Shown: positions 1 through 6,919 of the stretch, in pieces | How the letters are laid out: every line of letters starts with the position of its first letter | Numbering within the stretch: the stretch's first letter is position 1 | Assembly: GCA_900544825.1 (NCBI GenBank) | Contig: UQWP01000076.1 | Coordinates: 1-14,697, forward strand | Direction: 5' to 3' | DNA from: an uncultured Prevotella sp. | GTDB lineage: Bacteria; Bacteroidota; Bacteroidia; Bacteroidales; Bacteroidaceae | Length of the DNA: 14,697 bases | Notes under the pieces: model-generated | Databases searched by the model: none | Seen by the model: the letters and a program-made list of their open reading frames with translations, nothing else | What the model was told of the DNA's origin: nothing | Made by a program: the position numbers and the translations under genes

Positions 1-13
1 CTTAATATAAGTT

Positions 14-45
14 ATTGACTTACAGACGATTAAATATTAATTTAA
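14..45 (+). promoter_or_regulatory. weak Bacteroidota-type promoter candidate
   Basis: ATTG at 14-17 and TAATTTAA at 38-45 are 20 nt apart, which approximates the Bacteroidota TTTG / TAnnTTTG arrangement. It would start transcription just ahead of the ATG at 60. The -7 box is imperfect, so this is a weak call. Confidence 0.28.
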
Positions 46-59
46 CGCAGTATTGTAAG

Positions 60-176
60 ATGGGCAGGGCTTTTGATGAAGTTCTGCCTATCTTGTTGGC
101 TTATAGCCTTTATTCGGGGAAATTTGCTGATAACTACTTGTTGGAACTTGTTGAGCAAATTGAATGCAAGCTATGA
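60..176 (+). CDS. possible small protein (38 aa) overlapping the helicase start
   Basis: An ATG at 60 opens a 38-codon frame beginning MGRAFDEVLPILLAYSLYSG and ending with ECKL and TGA at 174-176. The frame stays open upstream to a TAA at 3-5, so a TTG start at 15 or an origin as a gene remnant is also possible. Its stop overlaps the helicase ATG at 173 as ATGA, the classic arrangement for translational coupling in an operon. The residues look protein-like (a hydrophobic helix followed by an acidic amphipathic stretch) and not like random sequence. I recognise no family. The overlap is the main support; the short length and absence of a Shine-Dalgarno sequence argue for caution. Confidence 0.35.
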   Translation: MGRAFDEVLPILLAYSLYSGKFADNYLLELVEQIECKL

Positions 177-1741
177 AGAAAATCAAACTTTATGACTACC
201 AGCAGAGGATGCTGGAGGAAATCATCAACGTGCTGACCACGAAGGAGATAACCCGTTACCGCAAGAAAAAGGGGTATGAAGAAGGTAACTCGGTCATCGT
301 GCAGATGCCTACGGGTACCGGAAAAACCTACGTGATGGCTTCGGTGGTGAAATGGTTTCTGGATAACTACGAGGAGGGCGAGGTGTGGATTGTTGCGCAC
401 CGCCGTGAACTGGTAGAGCAGATGCAGCAGACACTGGTCAGATTCTGCCTGGACTATGGGGAGAAAGAGACGGTGCTGAAAGCTAAAGTAAGAATCCGTG
501 TGCTCTCTATCCAATGGCTCGGCAGGCATGTCGGGGAGCTGAAAAAGGCGGATTGCATACCGGGGATGATCGTGGTGGATGAAGCCCATCATGCCCTGGC
601 TCGTTCTTACAAAGACCTGTTTGACCGCAACAGGGATGCTTTGAAACTGGGAATGACAGCTACGCCTTGCCGCATGAAAAGGGAATCGTTCGGTATGCTG
701 TTTGAGCGTCTTATAAGCTCTCCATCTACCAAGGATTTTATCAAGAGTGGCTATCTGGCACCCTATGACTATGTGGTCATCGGACAGTTCTCGCAAGACC
801 AGCTGACCATCAACTCTTTGAAAGGTCGAGGCAGCGATGGTGACTATTCCATCAAGGAGATGGATGAGAAACTGAATGTGCCTCAATCCATCAAGCGACT
901 GTATGAGAGCGTAGTGAAGCATGCCGACGGAAAGAAGGGTATCGTGTATGCCATTGACATCGACCATGCCCAGATGATAGCCTCTTACTACAAGGCGATG
1001 GGTATCAGGGCGGTGGCTCTGGACAGCAAGACTCCTGCCAAGACCCGCCAGCGAATGGTGGAGGCTTTCAGAAATGGGAACCTGGACTGTCTGGTGAACG
1101 TGAACCTCTTTGATGAGGGGTTCGACTGTCCGGATGTGGAGTATATCCAGATGGCTCGTCCTACTCTGTCGCTTGCCAAGTATCTGCAGATGGTGGGGCG
1201 CGGGTTGCGCATCAACCACAAGCAGAAGGATAAGGTATGTATGATTATTGATAATGTGGGTAACTACCGTAAATTTGGCTTGCCTGACAGGGAGCGGAAC
1301 TGGGCATCGATGTATGCCGGACTGAGACCCGGAAAGGGAACCATACCGCCTTCTGCCAAAAAGGCAAAGGGTGTGATCGTACCCAATAATGACATGGTAT
1401 TTGTGGCGCAGTATGACAAGAAGAAAACGGAGCTTAGCAGCAAGCAGCGCTATGAATATCTGCAGGATGTGAAACCTTTTGAGAAATCAGGAAGATGGGG
1501 ACTCCGTGTGGGGGATGATATCATCCTGCAGCCGGTATATAGGAAAATCCATGATTTCATAGGTGGTTTTGCCATCTTTGAGATTGCTCCCAACAGGGTG
1601 GGTATCCTGATCAGGAACGGCAAGGTATATTATCCTGCCGATTATCAGAAAATCAAAATCCTCTCCGGCAACCGTGCCTTGCTCACACAGAATGTCATCC
1701 ATACCGAAGAGGTGAAGCTGGATACCAAATGGGGATATTAA
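173..1741 (+). CDS. DEAD/DEAH-box superfamily 2 helicase with WG-like C-terminus
   Basis: This is a cytoplasmic ATP-dependent nucleic-acid helicase of superfamily 2, of the type-III-restriction/UvrB-like ResIII kind. Counting from the ATG at 173 (522 aa): a Q-motif-like DYQQRML at 8-14, Walker A MPTGTGKT at 45-52, VAHRREL at 74-80, the DEAHH Walker B at 136-140, TATPCR at 162-167, and motif VI QMVGRGLR at 339-346 with its arginine fingers. Both RecA-like lobes are therefore complete. After about residue 365 comes a linker, then GRWGLRVGD at 440-448 with ILQPVYRKI behind it, which resembles a degenerate WG (tryptophan-glycine) repeat. The ATG at 173 is preferred to the in-frame ATG at 164 because it forms an ATGA overlap with the small upstream ORF; neither has a clear Shine-Dalgarno. 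No nuclease or methylase partner lies downstream, so a restriction role is not supported. Its substrate cannot be read from sequence. Confidence 0.88.
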   Translation: MKKIKLYDYQQRMLEEIINVLTTKEITRYRKKKGYEEGNSVIVQMPTGTGKTYVMASVVKWFLDNYEEGEVWIVAHRRELVEQMQQTLVRFCLDYGEKETVLKAKVRIRVLSIQWLGRHVGELKKADCIPGMIVVDEAHHALARSYKDLFDRNRDALKLGMTATPCRMKRESFGMLFERLISSPSTKDFIKSGYLAPYDYVVIGQFSQDQLTINSLKGRGSDGDYSIKEMDEKLNVPQSIKRLYESVVKHADGKKGIVYAIDIDHAQMIASYYKAMGIRAVALDSKTPAKTRQRMVEAFRNGNLDCLVNVNLFDEGFDCPDVEYIQMARPTLSLAKYLQMVGRGLRINHKQKDKVCMIIDNVGNYRKFGLPDRERNWASMYAGLRPGKGTIPPSAKKAKGVIVPNNDMVFVAQYDKKKTELSSKQRYEYLQDVKPFEKSGRWGLRVGDDIILQPVYRKIHDFIGGFAIFEIAPNRVGILIRNGKVYYPADYQKIKILSGNRALLTQNVIHTEEVKLDTKWGY

Positions 1742-1744
1742 CAT

Positions 1745-1796
1745 ATAGCACCGCATAACTATTTAAAAAGATAGTTATGGCGGTGCTATTTTTTTT
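1745..1796 (+). terminator. rho-independent terminator after the helicase
   Basis: The left arm at 1745-1762 (ATAGCACCGCATAACTAT) pairs with 1771-1789 through 18 bp, with one bulged G. The loop is 8 nt and a run of eight T follows at 1789-1796. It lies directly behind the helicase stop. The convergent cysK ends at 1837 and has no T-tract terminator of its own, so the same hairpin may slow transcription from that side too. Confidence 0.9.
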
Positions 1797-1836
1797 ATGA
1801 TAGATTTCGCTTTTTCAGAAGATATCCGAATGTGAA

Positions 1837-2784
1837 TTACAATGGATACTCCTCGAAAGCGTAGAGTACAGTGCTTAAATAACGCTCGCCAGTATCTGGC
1901 AAGAGGGCTACAATCTTCTTGCCCTTGTTCTCAGGACGCTTCGCAATCTCGGTGGCTGCAAAGGCGGCAGCACCAGATGATATTCCTACCAGAAGACCCT
2001 CGGTCTGAGCCAGGTCACGACCTGCCTTGATGGCATCATCGTTCTGAATATCCAATACCTCATCGATGAATTCTGAAGAGTAAGTCTCTGGAATGAAGCC
2101 GGCACCAATGCCCTGAATCTTGTGAGGACCGCTCTGTCCGCCGTTCAATACAGGCGATGTGGCAGGCTCTACGGCAATCACCTTCACGTTAGGATTCTGC
2201 TCCTTCAGATACTTGGCGATACCCGAAATGGTTCCACCGGTACCTACACCGGCTACGAAGATATCAATCTCGCCATCGGTATCTGCCCAGATTTCTGGTC
2301 CAGTTGTGGCATAGTGCTTGGCAGGGTTGGCAGGGTTGGTAAACTGTCCCAGAATCACGGAACCCGGAATGGAATCGCGGAGTTCCTTAGCAGCCTTGAT
2401 AGCACCAGGCATTCCGTCCTTACCGCTGGTCAATCTCACTTCTGCGCCGTAAGCCTTCACCAGGTTTCTGCGCTCCACACTCATGGTTTCAGGCATGGTG
2501 AGGATGAGGTGGTAGCCCTTTACGGCTGATACCAGAGCCAAACCTACACCTGTGTTACCGCTGGTTGGTTCGATGATGGTGGCACCTGGTTTCAGGATGC
2601 CCTTCTGCTCAGCGTCTTCGATCATCGCGAGGGCGATACGATCCTTTACGCTTCCGCCAGGATTGAAGAATTCTACCTTAGCAATCACAGGAGTCTCCAA
2701 ACCCTTGGATGCTGAATACTTACCCAATTCTACCAATGGGGTCTTACCGATTAAATCAGTAATCTGCTTATATATCTTTGCCAT
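1837..2784 (-). CDS. cysK: cysteine synthase A (O-acetylserine sulfhydrylase)
   Basis: This PLP-dependent enzyme makes cysteine from O-acetylserine and sulfide in the cytoplasm. The 315-residue length is normal for CysK. The PLP lysine is K47 in GGSVKDR; the substrate-binding loop PTSGNTG is at 73-79; the phosphate-binding loop GVGTGGT is at 179-185; HKIQGIGAGFIP lies at 221-232; GISSGAA is near 268; PDTGERY is at 306-312. There is no cystathionine-beta-synthase regulatory domain. The gene starts 31 nt after metY on the same strand with no promoter-like box between them, so the two probably form one sulfur-assimilation operon driven from upstream of metY. No Shine-Dalgarno is visible. CysM is less likely given the CysK-type motifs, but closely related isozymes cannot be separated with certainty here. 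Confidence 0.95.
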   Translation of the reverse strand: MAKIYKQITDLIGKTPLVELGKYSASKGLETPVIAKVEFFNPGGSVKDRIALAMIEDAEQKGILKPGATIIEPTSGNTGVGLALVSAVKGYHLILTMPETMSVERRNLVKAYGAEVRLTSGKDGMPGAIKAAKELRDSIPGSVILGQFTNPANPAKHYATTGPEIWADTDGEIDIFVAGVGTGGTISGIAKYLKEQNPNVKVIAVEPATSPVLNGGQSGPHKIQGIGAGFIPETYSSEFIDEVLDIQNDDAIKAGRDLAQTEGLLVGISSGAAAFAATEIAKRPENKGKKIVALLPDTGERYLSTVLYAFEEYPL

Positions 2785-2815
2785 AACTGTACTCTAATTT
2801 AAATCATTGATATTT

Positions 2816-4111
2816 TTACTTTACGTAGGTGAATGCCTCATCGAGTGCCTCAATCAGGTCATCGATGTTCTCGATACCGATGCTCAATCGAACAGTAGAA
2901 GGATAGATGTGCTGCTCCTCCAACTCCTCTGGGCTCAACTGAGAGTGGGTGGTTGTTGCTGGGTGGATAACCAGTGACTTCACGTCGGCTACGTTAGCCA
3001 GCAAAGAGAAGATGCGCAGGTGGTCGATGAACTCCCAAGCCTCTTTCTCGCCGCCCTTGATATCGAAGGTGAAGATAGAACCACCGCCGTTAGGGAAGAG
3101 CTTCTTGTAAAGCTCGTGGTCTGGATGAGAAGGAACGGCTGGGTGATTAACCTTAGCCACCTTAGGATTGTTCTCCAGATACTCTACCACCTTCAATGCA
3201 TTCTGAACGTGACGCTCTACACGGAGGCTCAATGTCTCCAAGCCCTGAAGAAGAATCCAGGCATTGAATGGAGAGATGGTTGCACCGGTATCACGAAGGA
3301 TGACCGCACGGATTCGGGTTACGAACGCTGCTGCTCCGGCTACATCTGCGAATACGGCACCATGATAAGATGGGTCTGGCTTAGCGAGAGTAGGGAACTT
3401 GTCGGCATTCGCCTTCCAGTCGAACTTACCGCCATCTACGATGACACCGCCGAGAGATGAACCGTGACCGCCGATGAACTTGGTTGCTGAGTGAACCACG
3501 ATATCTGCTCCGTGCTCGATAGGGCGGATGAGGTATGGGGTGCCGAAGGTGTTATCGATAATCAATGGGATGTTGTGGCGATGAGCAATCTCTGCCAACT
3601 TATCGATATCGGTTACATCTGAGTTAGGATTTCCGAAGGTCTCTGCATAGAGTGCCTTGGTATTGTCCTGGATGGCAGCCTCTACCTGCTCGAAGTTGCG
3701 AGGATCCACGATGGTGTAGCTGACACCCTGTGTGGATAATGTATGAGTGATGAGGTTATAAGTACCACCATAGATGTTGTCGGCAGCTACGATGTGGTCG
3801 CCATTCTGAAGGATGTTCTGCAGAGCGTAGGTAACGGCGGCAGCACCAGAAGCGACAGCCAGACCTGCTACACCACCCTCGAGGGCAGCTACACGGTCTT
3901 CGAATACCCCCTGAGTAGAGTTGGTCAAGCGACCATAGATGTTACCTGCGTCACGGAGTCCGAATCTATCGGCAGCGTGCTGAGAGTTGCGGAACACGTA
4001 ACTTGTGGTCTGGTAGATAGGCACCGCACGTGCGTCGGTAGCTGGATCTGGATTTTCCTGACCTACATGCAACTGAAGTGTCTCAAAGCGAAGTTTCTTT
4101 TCTGTACTCAT
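2816..4111 (-). CDS. metY: O-acetylhomoserine aminocarboxypropyltransferase (sulfhydrylase)
   Basis: This is a Cys/Met-metabolism PLP enzyme that condenses O-acetylhomoserine with sulfide to give homocysteine for methionine synthesis. It is 431 residues from MSTEKKLRFETLQLH, the usual size for MetY and longer than MetB/MetC (about 380-400). Visible motifs are YGRLTNST at 59-66, the PLP-contacting aspartate in IIDNTFG (D186), and the PLP lysine K211 in HSATKFIGGHG. The frame stays open 58 codons further upstream, but the ATG at 4111 is chosen: AAAGGA lies about 10 nt ahead of it, homology-like sequence starts there, and a -7 promoter box falls inside the would-be extension. It is first in an operon with cysK, which suits joint use of sulfide. 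Annotated alternatives would be cystathionine gamma-synthase or methionine gamma-lyase; the length and N-terminal LRFETLQLH pattern favour MetY. Confidence 0.93.
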   Translation of the reverse strand: MSTEKKLRFETLQLHVGQENPDPATDARAVPIYQTTSYVFRNSQHAADRFGLRDAGNIYGRLTNSTQGVFEDRVAALEGGVAGLAVASGAAAVTYALQNILQNGDHIVAADNIYGGTYNLITHTLSTQGVSYTIVDPRNFEQVEAAIQDNTKALYAETFGNPNSDVTDIDKLAEIAHRHNIPLIIDNTFGTPYLIRPIEHGADIVVHSATKFIGGHGSSLGGVIVDGGKFDWKANADKFPTLAKPDPSYHGAVFADVAGAAAFVTRIRAVILRDTGATISPFNAWILLQGLETLSLRVERHVQNALKVVEYLENNPKVAKVNHPAVPSHPDHELYKKLFPNGGGSIFTFDIKGGEKEAWEFIDHLRIFSLLANVADVKSLVIHPATTTHSQLSPEELEEQHIYPSTVRLSIGIENIDDLIEALDEAFTYVK

Positions 4112-4159
4112 AATTCTATGTCCTTTCTTTAATTTTACGTTATGTTCTGATTGACGCTG

Positions 4160-4190
4160 CAAAGGTACGGCGATTTTCTGGATTCTGAAA
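4160..4190 (-). promoter_or_regulatory. promoter of metY-cysK
   Basis: On the minus strand TACCTTTG (4167-4160) matches the Bacteroidota -7 consensus TAnnTTTG exactly, and TTTC (4190-4187) stands 19 nt upstream in the -33 position. Predicted transcription starts near 4153, leaving a leader of about 40 nt that holds the AAAGGA ribosome-binding site. Confidence 0.7.
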
Positions 4191-4283
4191 TAGCACATGA
4201 GTAGTATTCCTGCTACCACGTTTGTGGTATTCGGGCATTTTTTAGCAGAAAAAGGGGCAAAATTACCTAATTTGGCCGAATAC

Positions 4284-4324
4284 AAAAAATGTCCTCATCT
4301 GAAAGGGGGTATCAGATGGGGACA
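4284..4324 (-). terminator. terminator for the sigma-barrel operon
   Basis: Read on the minus strand, the 13-bp hairpin of 4324-4290 is followed at once by T6 (4289-4284). It lies 56 nt after the stop codon of the beta-barrel-like gene and before the metY promoter region, so it fits as the end of the 6847-4380 transcript. Confidence 0.75.
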
Positions 4325-4333
4325 GTTTCAGTT
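4285..4333. repeat. dispersed hairpin repeat, copy 1
   Basis: TGTCCTCATCTGA (4290-4302) pairs with 4312-4324 through 13 bp with one T:G wobble; the loop is AAGGGGGTA. The 12 nt at 4290-4301 and the 22 nt at 4312-4333 recur exactly at 8631-8642 and 8648-8669 behind lctP. The shared tail runs past the stem, so this is a common repeat unit and not just a similar hairpin. Confidence 0.75.
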
Positions 4334-4348
4334 ATGTTTTACTACATT

Positions 4349-4381
4349 GCAGCTATATTTCTGCTATATTGCAGCTATATT
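4349..4381. repeat. three tandem 11-bp repeats at the 3' end of the barrel gene
   Basis: GCAGCTATATT at 4349-4359 is followed by TCTGCTATATT and again GCAGCTATATT (4371-4381). A degenerate fourth unit precedes them. The last copy overlaps the minus-strand TAA stop, and the minus-strand reading just after it has a second in-frame-looking TAG cluster. The unit equals about one helical turn. No function is evident. Confidence 0.6.
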
Positions 4382-5273
4382 ACAATCTAAATCCTAAGCC
4401 GATGGTCATTGGGTAGCACTCGGGAGCTTTGGTTTTCTTGAGCAGCGGGGTTACTCCGGCACGGGCGTAGAGCATCACTCCTGAGTAGCCGGCACGGGCT
4501 TCGAGGTTCACGCCGATAGGGGTGAGGTTGATATCGCCCGTTTCGGTATGCTTGTGCTTTCCGATGAAGTAGCGGGAATGCTCGTGCCAGCGGTATTCTA
4601 CCGATGGACCCAAAGCCAGGAATGCATCATGGCTTCCTATGCGCTTCTGCCACTCCAGCATGATAGGCTGGCGGAGTACATTATAGCTGATATAGCTCTT
4701 CTTCAGTGTCTCGCCTTCTATCGGAGTCATAGCCGATACCCCGTTTTGGGTGCTTAAAACATAATTGTCCTTGAAATGGTGGTGTACCTGTCCGATGGAG
4801 AGGGAGGAGGTGAGCGCCATTTCGTTGGAAAGGCGGAAGCAGAGACTAGTGAGGGTGATGCCCCATTCCCACGACTTAGAGTCGCGACTGTGCATCTCGT
4901 TGTTGCCTCCCATGCTTCCCCTGCTGCCTGGCAACTGGCTACAGCCGAAGAAGAAGGTTGGATAATGACTCTCCAGACTGCGCTTGCGCTTGCTCAAGGT
5001 CTGAGGGATGAAAGGCGAGGTGACAAATACCTTTTCTACTTCCTGACCATCTACGAATTGGGTTTCGGAAATCTTGGTCATCTCGTTGCCGTTCATCTTA
5101 TATATCTTCACAGAGGTCTGTTCGCCATCCTGCTTGATGACGATGTTCTGGTCGTTCACTCTAATTGTGGTGTCGTTAGCCTCTGCAGAGGCTGGTGCAC
5201 AGTTGCTGTTGGTTTCAGCAAGGGCGAAGGCTGGCATCATGGCAGCCATCATCATTACGTTTTTGATATTCAT
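4380..5273 (-). CDS. secreted beta-barrel-like outer-membrane protein
   Basis: The 297-residue protein starts with a signal peptide, MNIKNVMMMAAMMPAFALA, with likely cleavage after residue 19. Residues 35-90 form a small polar domain (TTIRVNDQNIVIKQDG and VKIYKMNGNEMTKI) typical of Bacteroidota proteins that sit with ECF sigma loci. From about 135 to the end, alternating hydrophobic and aromatic strands (for example WEWGITLTSLCFRL, AFLALGPSVEYRWH, GVMLYARAGVTPLL) finish in IGLGFRL, consistent with an outer-membrane beta-barrel, although the last residue is Leu and not the usual Phe. It is last of four same-strand genes headed by a sigma factor, separated from the preceding gene by 65 nt holding an inverted repeat. 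The specific function is not recognised. Confidence 0.65.
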   Translation of the reverse strand: MNIKNVMMMAAMMPAFALAETNSNCAPASAEANDTTIRVNDQNIVIKQDGEQTSVKIYKMNGNEMTKISETQFVDGQEVEKVFVTSPFIPQTLSKRKRSLESHYPTFFFGCSQLPGSRGSMGGNNEMHSRDSKSWEWGITLTSLCFRLSNEMALTSSLSIGQVHHHFKDNYVLSTQNGVSAMTPIEGETLKKSYISYNVLRQPIMLEWQKRIGSHDAFLALGPSVEYRWHEHSRYFIGKHKHTETGDINLTPIGVNLEARAGYSGVMLYARAGVTPLLKKTKAPECYPMTIGLGFRL

Positions 5274-5315
5274 AATACTATATTTTATGTTGTTTCTTTA
5301 TTTTTTATTGAGAAG

Positions 5316-5352
5316 ATTCCAGAAGGAAGATGCTGATTCTATCTTCTGGAAT
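5316..5352 (-). other. stem-loop between the small secreted protein and barrel genes
   Basis: ATTCCAGAAG (5316-5325) is the exact reverse complement of 5343-5352, giving a 10-bp stem with a 17-nt loop. One arm lies in the last codons of the upstream gene (stop at 5341-5339). No T-run follows on the minus strand, so it is more likely an RNA-processing or attenuation structure than a terminator. Confidence 0.5.
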
Positions 5353-5785
5353 AGCAGAGTTGCATGATGTCTTCGGGCGACAGATTGCCTTCTATATAAA
5401 TCACGGTTCCCTTGCTTTCACTCGGGTTGCTGAAGAGGATGAAGCGGTTGTCGCCATTGCTTAAAGGTGCCATCATGTAATAGCCGCTCACCATCTTGCC
5501 ATTCTCCACCACCTCTCTGATTTTCTTTGCAGCCTTGCGGTCGGACTTCAGATAGTGGGCTATTTCCGTGGCGTGGTTCTTATATACCAGGCTCTTGTAT
5601 ATCTTGAGCCTGTAACCTTTGAGTTGCGTATTCTTCATCGTAACCATCTTGCATCCCTTGGCGTGCCCGAAGCGTTGGAATATGCTTTTTACGTACAGCC
5701 CTTCCTGGGCATTAGCCGAAATCGAGGCTACCACGATAAGAAGCAGTCCGATGAAGAAGCGTTTTATCAAGTTGCATCGTTTCAT
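5339..5785 (-). CDS. small secreted protein of a Bacteroidota DUF family
   Basis: A 148-residue protein with a clear signal peptide: basic MKRCNLIKRF, a hydrophobic core FIGLLLIVVASIS, and cleavage after ANA at residue 26 (ANA|QEG). The mature part of about 122 residues is basic in the middle (KSDRKAAKKIREVVENGKM) and has short strand-like pieces near the end (GTVIYIEGNLSPEDIMQL). It resembles the small secreted DUF4252/DUF6108-type proteins encoded beside ECF sigma factors in Bacteroides and Prevotella; I cannot fix the exact family. There is no lipobox cysteine at the cleavage site, so it is probably periplasmic and not a lipoprotein. It sits 62 nt after the membrane-protein gene and 65 nt before the barrel gene. 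A possible Shine-Dalgarno, TAAGGTA, precedes its ATG. Confidence 0.65.
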   Translation of the reverse strand: MKRCNLIKRFFIGLLLIVVASISANAQEGLYVKSIFQRFGHAKGCKMVTMKNTQLKGYRLKIYKSLVYKNHATEIAHYLKSDRKAAKKIREVVENGKMVSGYYMMAPLSNGDNRFILFSNPSESKGTVIYIEGNLSPEDIMQLCYSRR

Positions 5786-5847
5786 ATTCTATACCTTATT
5801 AAATATATTATACTTTATAGTTTGATTGATTCATCTAAAAGATGAAT

Positions 5848-6330
5848 TTATTGTTTCATCATATCCAGGGCACTAAATGGATCTTCGGAATCTGCCGAAA
5901 CATCTTCCAGTGCATCCAGGGCTTCGTGGTGAACGAACTCCTGGTCGGTATAAACCTTTCCATCGATAACCGCATAACATTCAGGCTGAGGCTGGGCTAT
6001 CTTCTGGATGCCCACAATCAGGAATGCGATGATAGCGGCTGCTGCCGCAGAAGTGCCGAAATATTTGAGCCATCTGCTGCGAGGTGCTTCCTCCTTTTCT
6101 ATCTCCTTCTCTTCTTCTTTTAGAATTTGAGAAAGATTCATCTGTTCGAATCCGATATAGCTGAAGAGGGCGCGATAGGATTCCCATTCTTCCGGAATAT
6201 CATTGCTATGCTCTTCGAAATATTTTCTGAGTGTTGCCTCTTCCTCATTGGAAGTGGCACCATCCATATACTTGTCGAGCAAGTTCTGTATCGTCTTGAA
6301 TTCATCGATTTTTTTTATTTCATCGTTCAT
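5848..6330 (-). CDS. single-pass membrane protein, putative anti-sigma-like factor
   Basis: The 160-residue product has an N-terminal cytosolic part beginning MNDEIKKIDEFKTIQNLLDK with YMDGATSNEEEATLRKYF at 21-38. That pattern recurs in Bacteroidota proteins encoded after ECF sigma factors. A charged linker (about 71-85) leads to one membrane helix near 91-107 (GTSAAAAAIIAFLIVGI), then a short acidic periplasmic tail to DPFSALDMMKQ. It has no zinc-finger HxxxCxxC motif. The gene starts 16 nt after the sigma-factor stop, with a strong GGAGG ribosome-binding site, so the two are almost certainly co-transcribed. An anti-sigma role is inferred from position, membrane topology and the N-terminal pattern; direct binding to the sigma factor cannot be seen. 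Confidence 0.7.
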   Translation of the reverse strand: MNDEIKKIDEFKTIQNLLDKYMDGATSNEEEATLRKYFEEHSNDIPEEWESYRALFSYIGFEQMNLSQILKEEEKEIEKEEAPRSRWLKYFGTSAAAAAIIAFLIVGIQKIAQPQPECYAVIDGKVYTDQEFVHHEALDALEDVSADSEDPFSALDMMKQ

Positions 6331-6346
6331 ATTCTTTCCTCCTTCT

Positions 6347-6847
6347 TTATTTTGTTCTGTTCTGTTTCACGATATTCATATAGGTCTCTCTGATTTTGAG
6401 TCGGGCTCTGGAGGGATTCTTTCGGAGATTATCGGCAGAGCATCCCGTGATCTGCATGATTTCATCGGCAGTATAGCCTTCTATCTCCTTCATGCGGAAT
6501 ATCTGCTGCTGCAAGGGCGGAAGCAGTGTCACTATCTGCTTGATGAGGTTTACCTCGTCCCGTTGCTCTGCCCGCCGGTCTTCTATGGGTACTTCCATCA
6601 CCCTGTCTGTGGTGAAGTTCCGCTCCTCATGTCGGCACTGGTCATAAAACTTGTTGCGCATGATGGTGATGGCGAGCGCCTTGAGGTTATCTTCTGCCTT
6701 GATGTTCTGGCGCATGTCCCACAGCCTGAGCATGACTTCCTGCACGAGGTCTTCGGCATTGTCGTCACTCTCAGTCAACCTTAGCGCATACGCTTTCAAG
6801 TCGCTGCGCATCGGTAGGATGATATGTTTGAATTCTTCTGTTCTCAT
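6347..6847 (-). CDS. RNA polymerase sigma-70 factor, ECF subfamily
   Basis: A 166-residue two-domain sigma factor. Region 2 is seen at about 10-75, with AEDLVQEVMLRLWDM (31-45) as the core-binding and -10 recognising helices; region 4 at about 105-158 has LLPPLQQQIFRMKEIEGYTA followed by the helix-turn-helix DEIMQITGCSADNLRK and SRARLKIRE. The length and the lack of regions 1 and 3 place it in the extracytoplasmic-function group. AAAGG lies a few bases before the ATG at 6847. Downstream genes encode a membrane protein, a secreted protein and an outer-membrane barrel, suggesting it responds to an envelope signal and may drive this operon. Residue 145 is a proline where relatives usually have leucine, inside or next to the recognition helix. 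No TAnnTTTG box precedes the gene, consistent with another promoter class. Confidence 0.92.
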   Translation of the reverse strand: MRTEEFKHIILPMRSDLKAYALRLTESDDNAEDLVQEVMLRLWDMRQNIKAEDNLKALAITIMRNKFYDQCRHEERNFTTDRVMEVPIEDRRAEQRDEVNLIKQIVTLLPPLQQQIFRMKEIEGYTADEIMQITGCSADNLRKNPSRARLKIRETYMNIVKQNRTK

Positions 6848-6919
6848 AACCTTTACACTCTATAGACGTATGAAATTGAAAAATCGGACATCTTAAAAAA
6901 GATTTTTTTCAAAAAATGC

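Noticed and set aside
134..1219. 361-codon minus-strand ORF opposite the helicase
   Set aside because: It is antisense to clear helicase motifs; its His/Arg-rich composition is that of a shadow frame.
4112..4285. 58-residue N-terminal extension of MetY
   Set aside because: It covers the -7 promoter box, and the MSTEKK start at 4111 has a Shine-Dalgarno sequence and the normal family length.
6890..6910. Small AT hairpin followed by T7 before lctP as a terminator
   Set aside because: The stem is only 5 A/T-rich pairs and no plus-strand gene precedes it; it more likely belongs to the A/T-tract promoter region.
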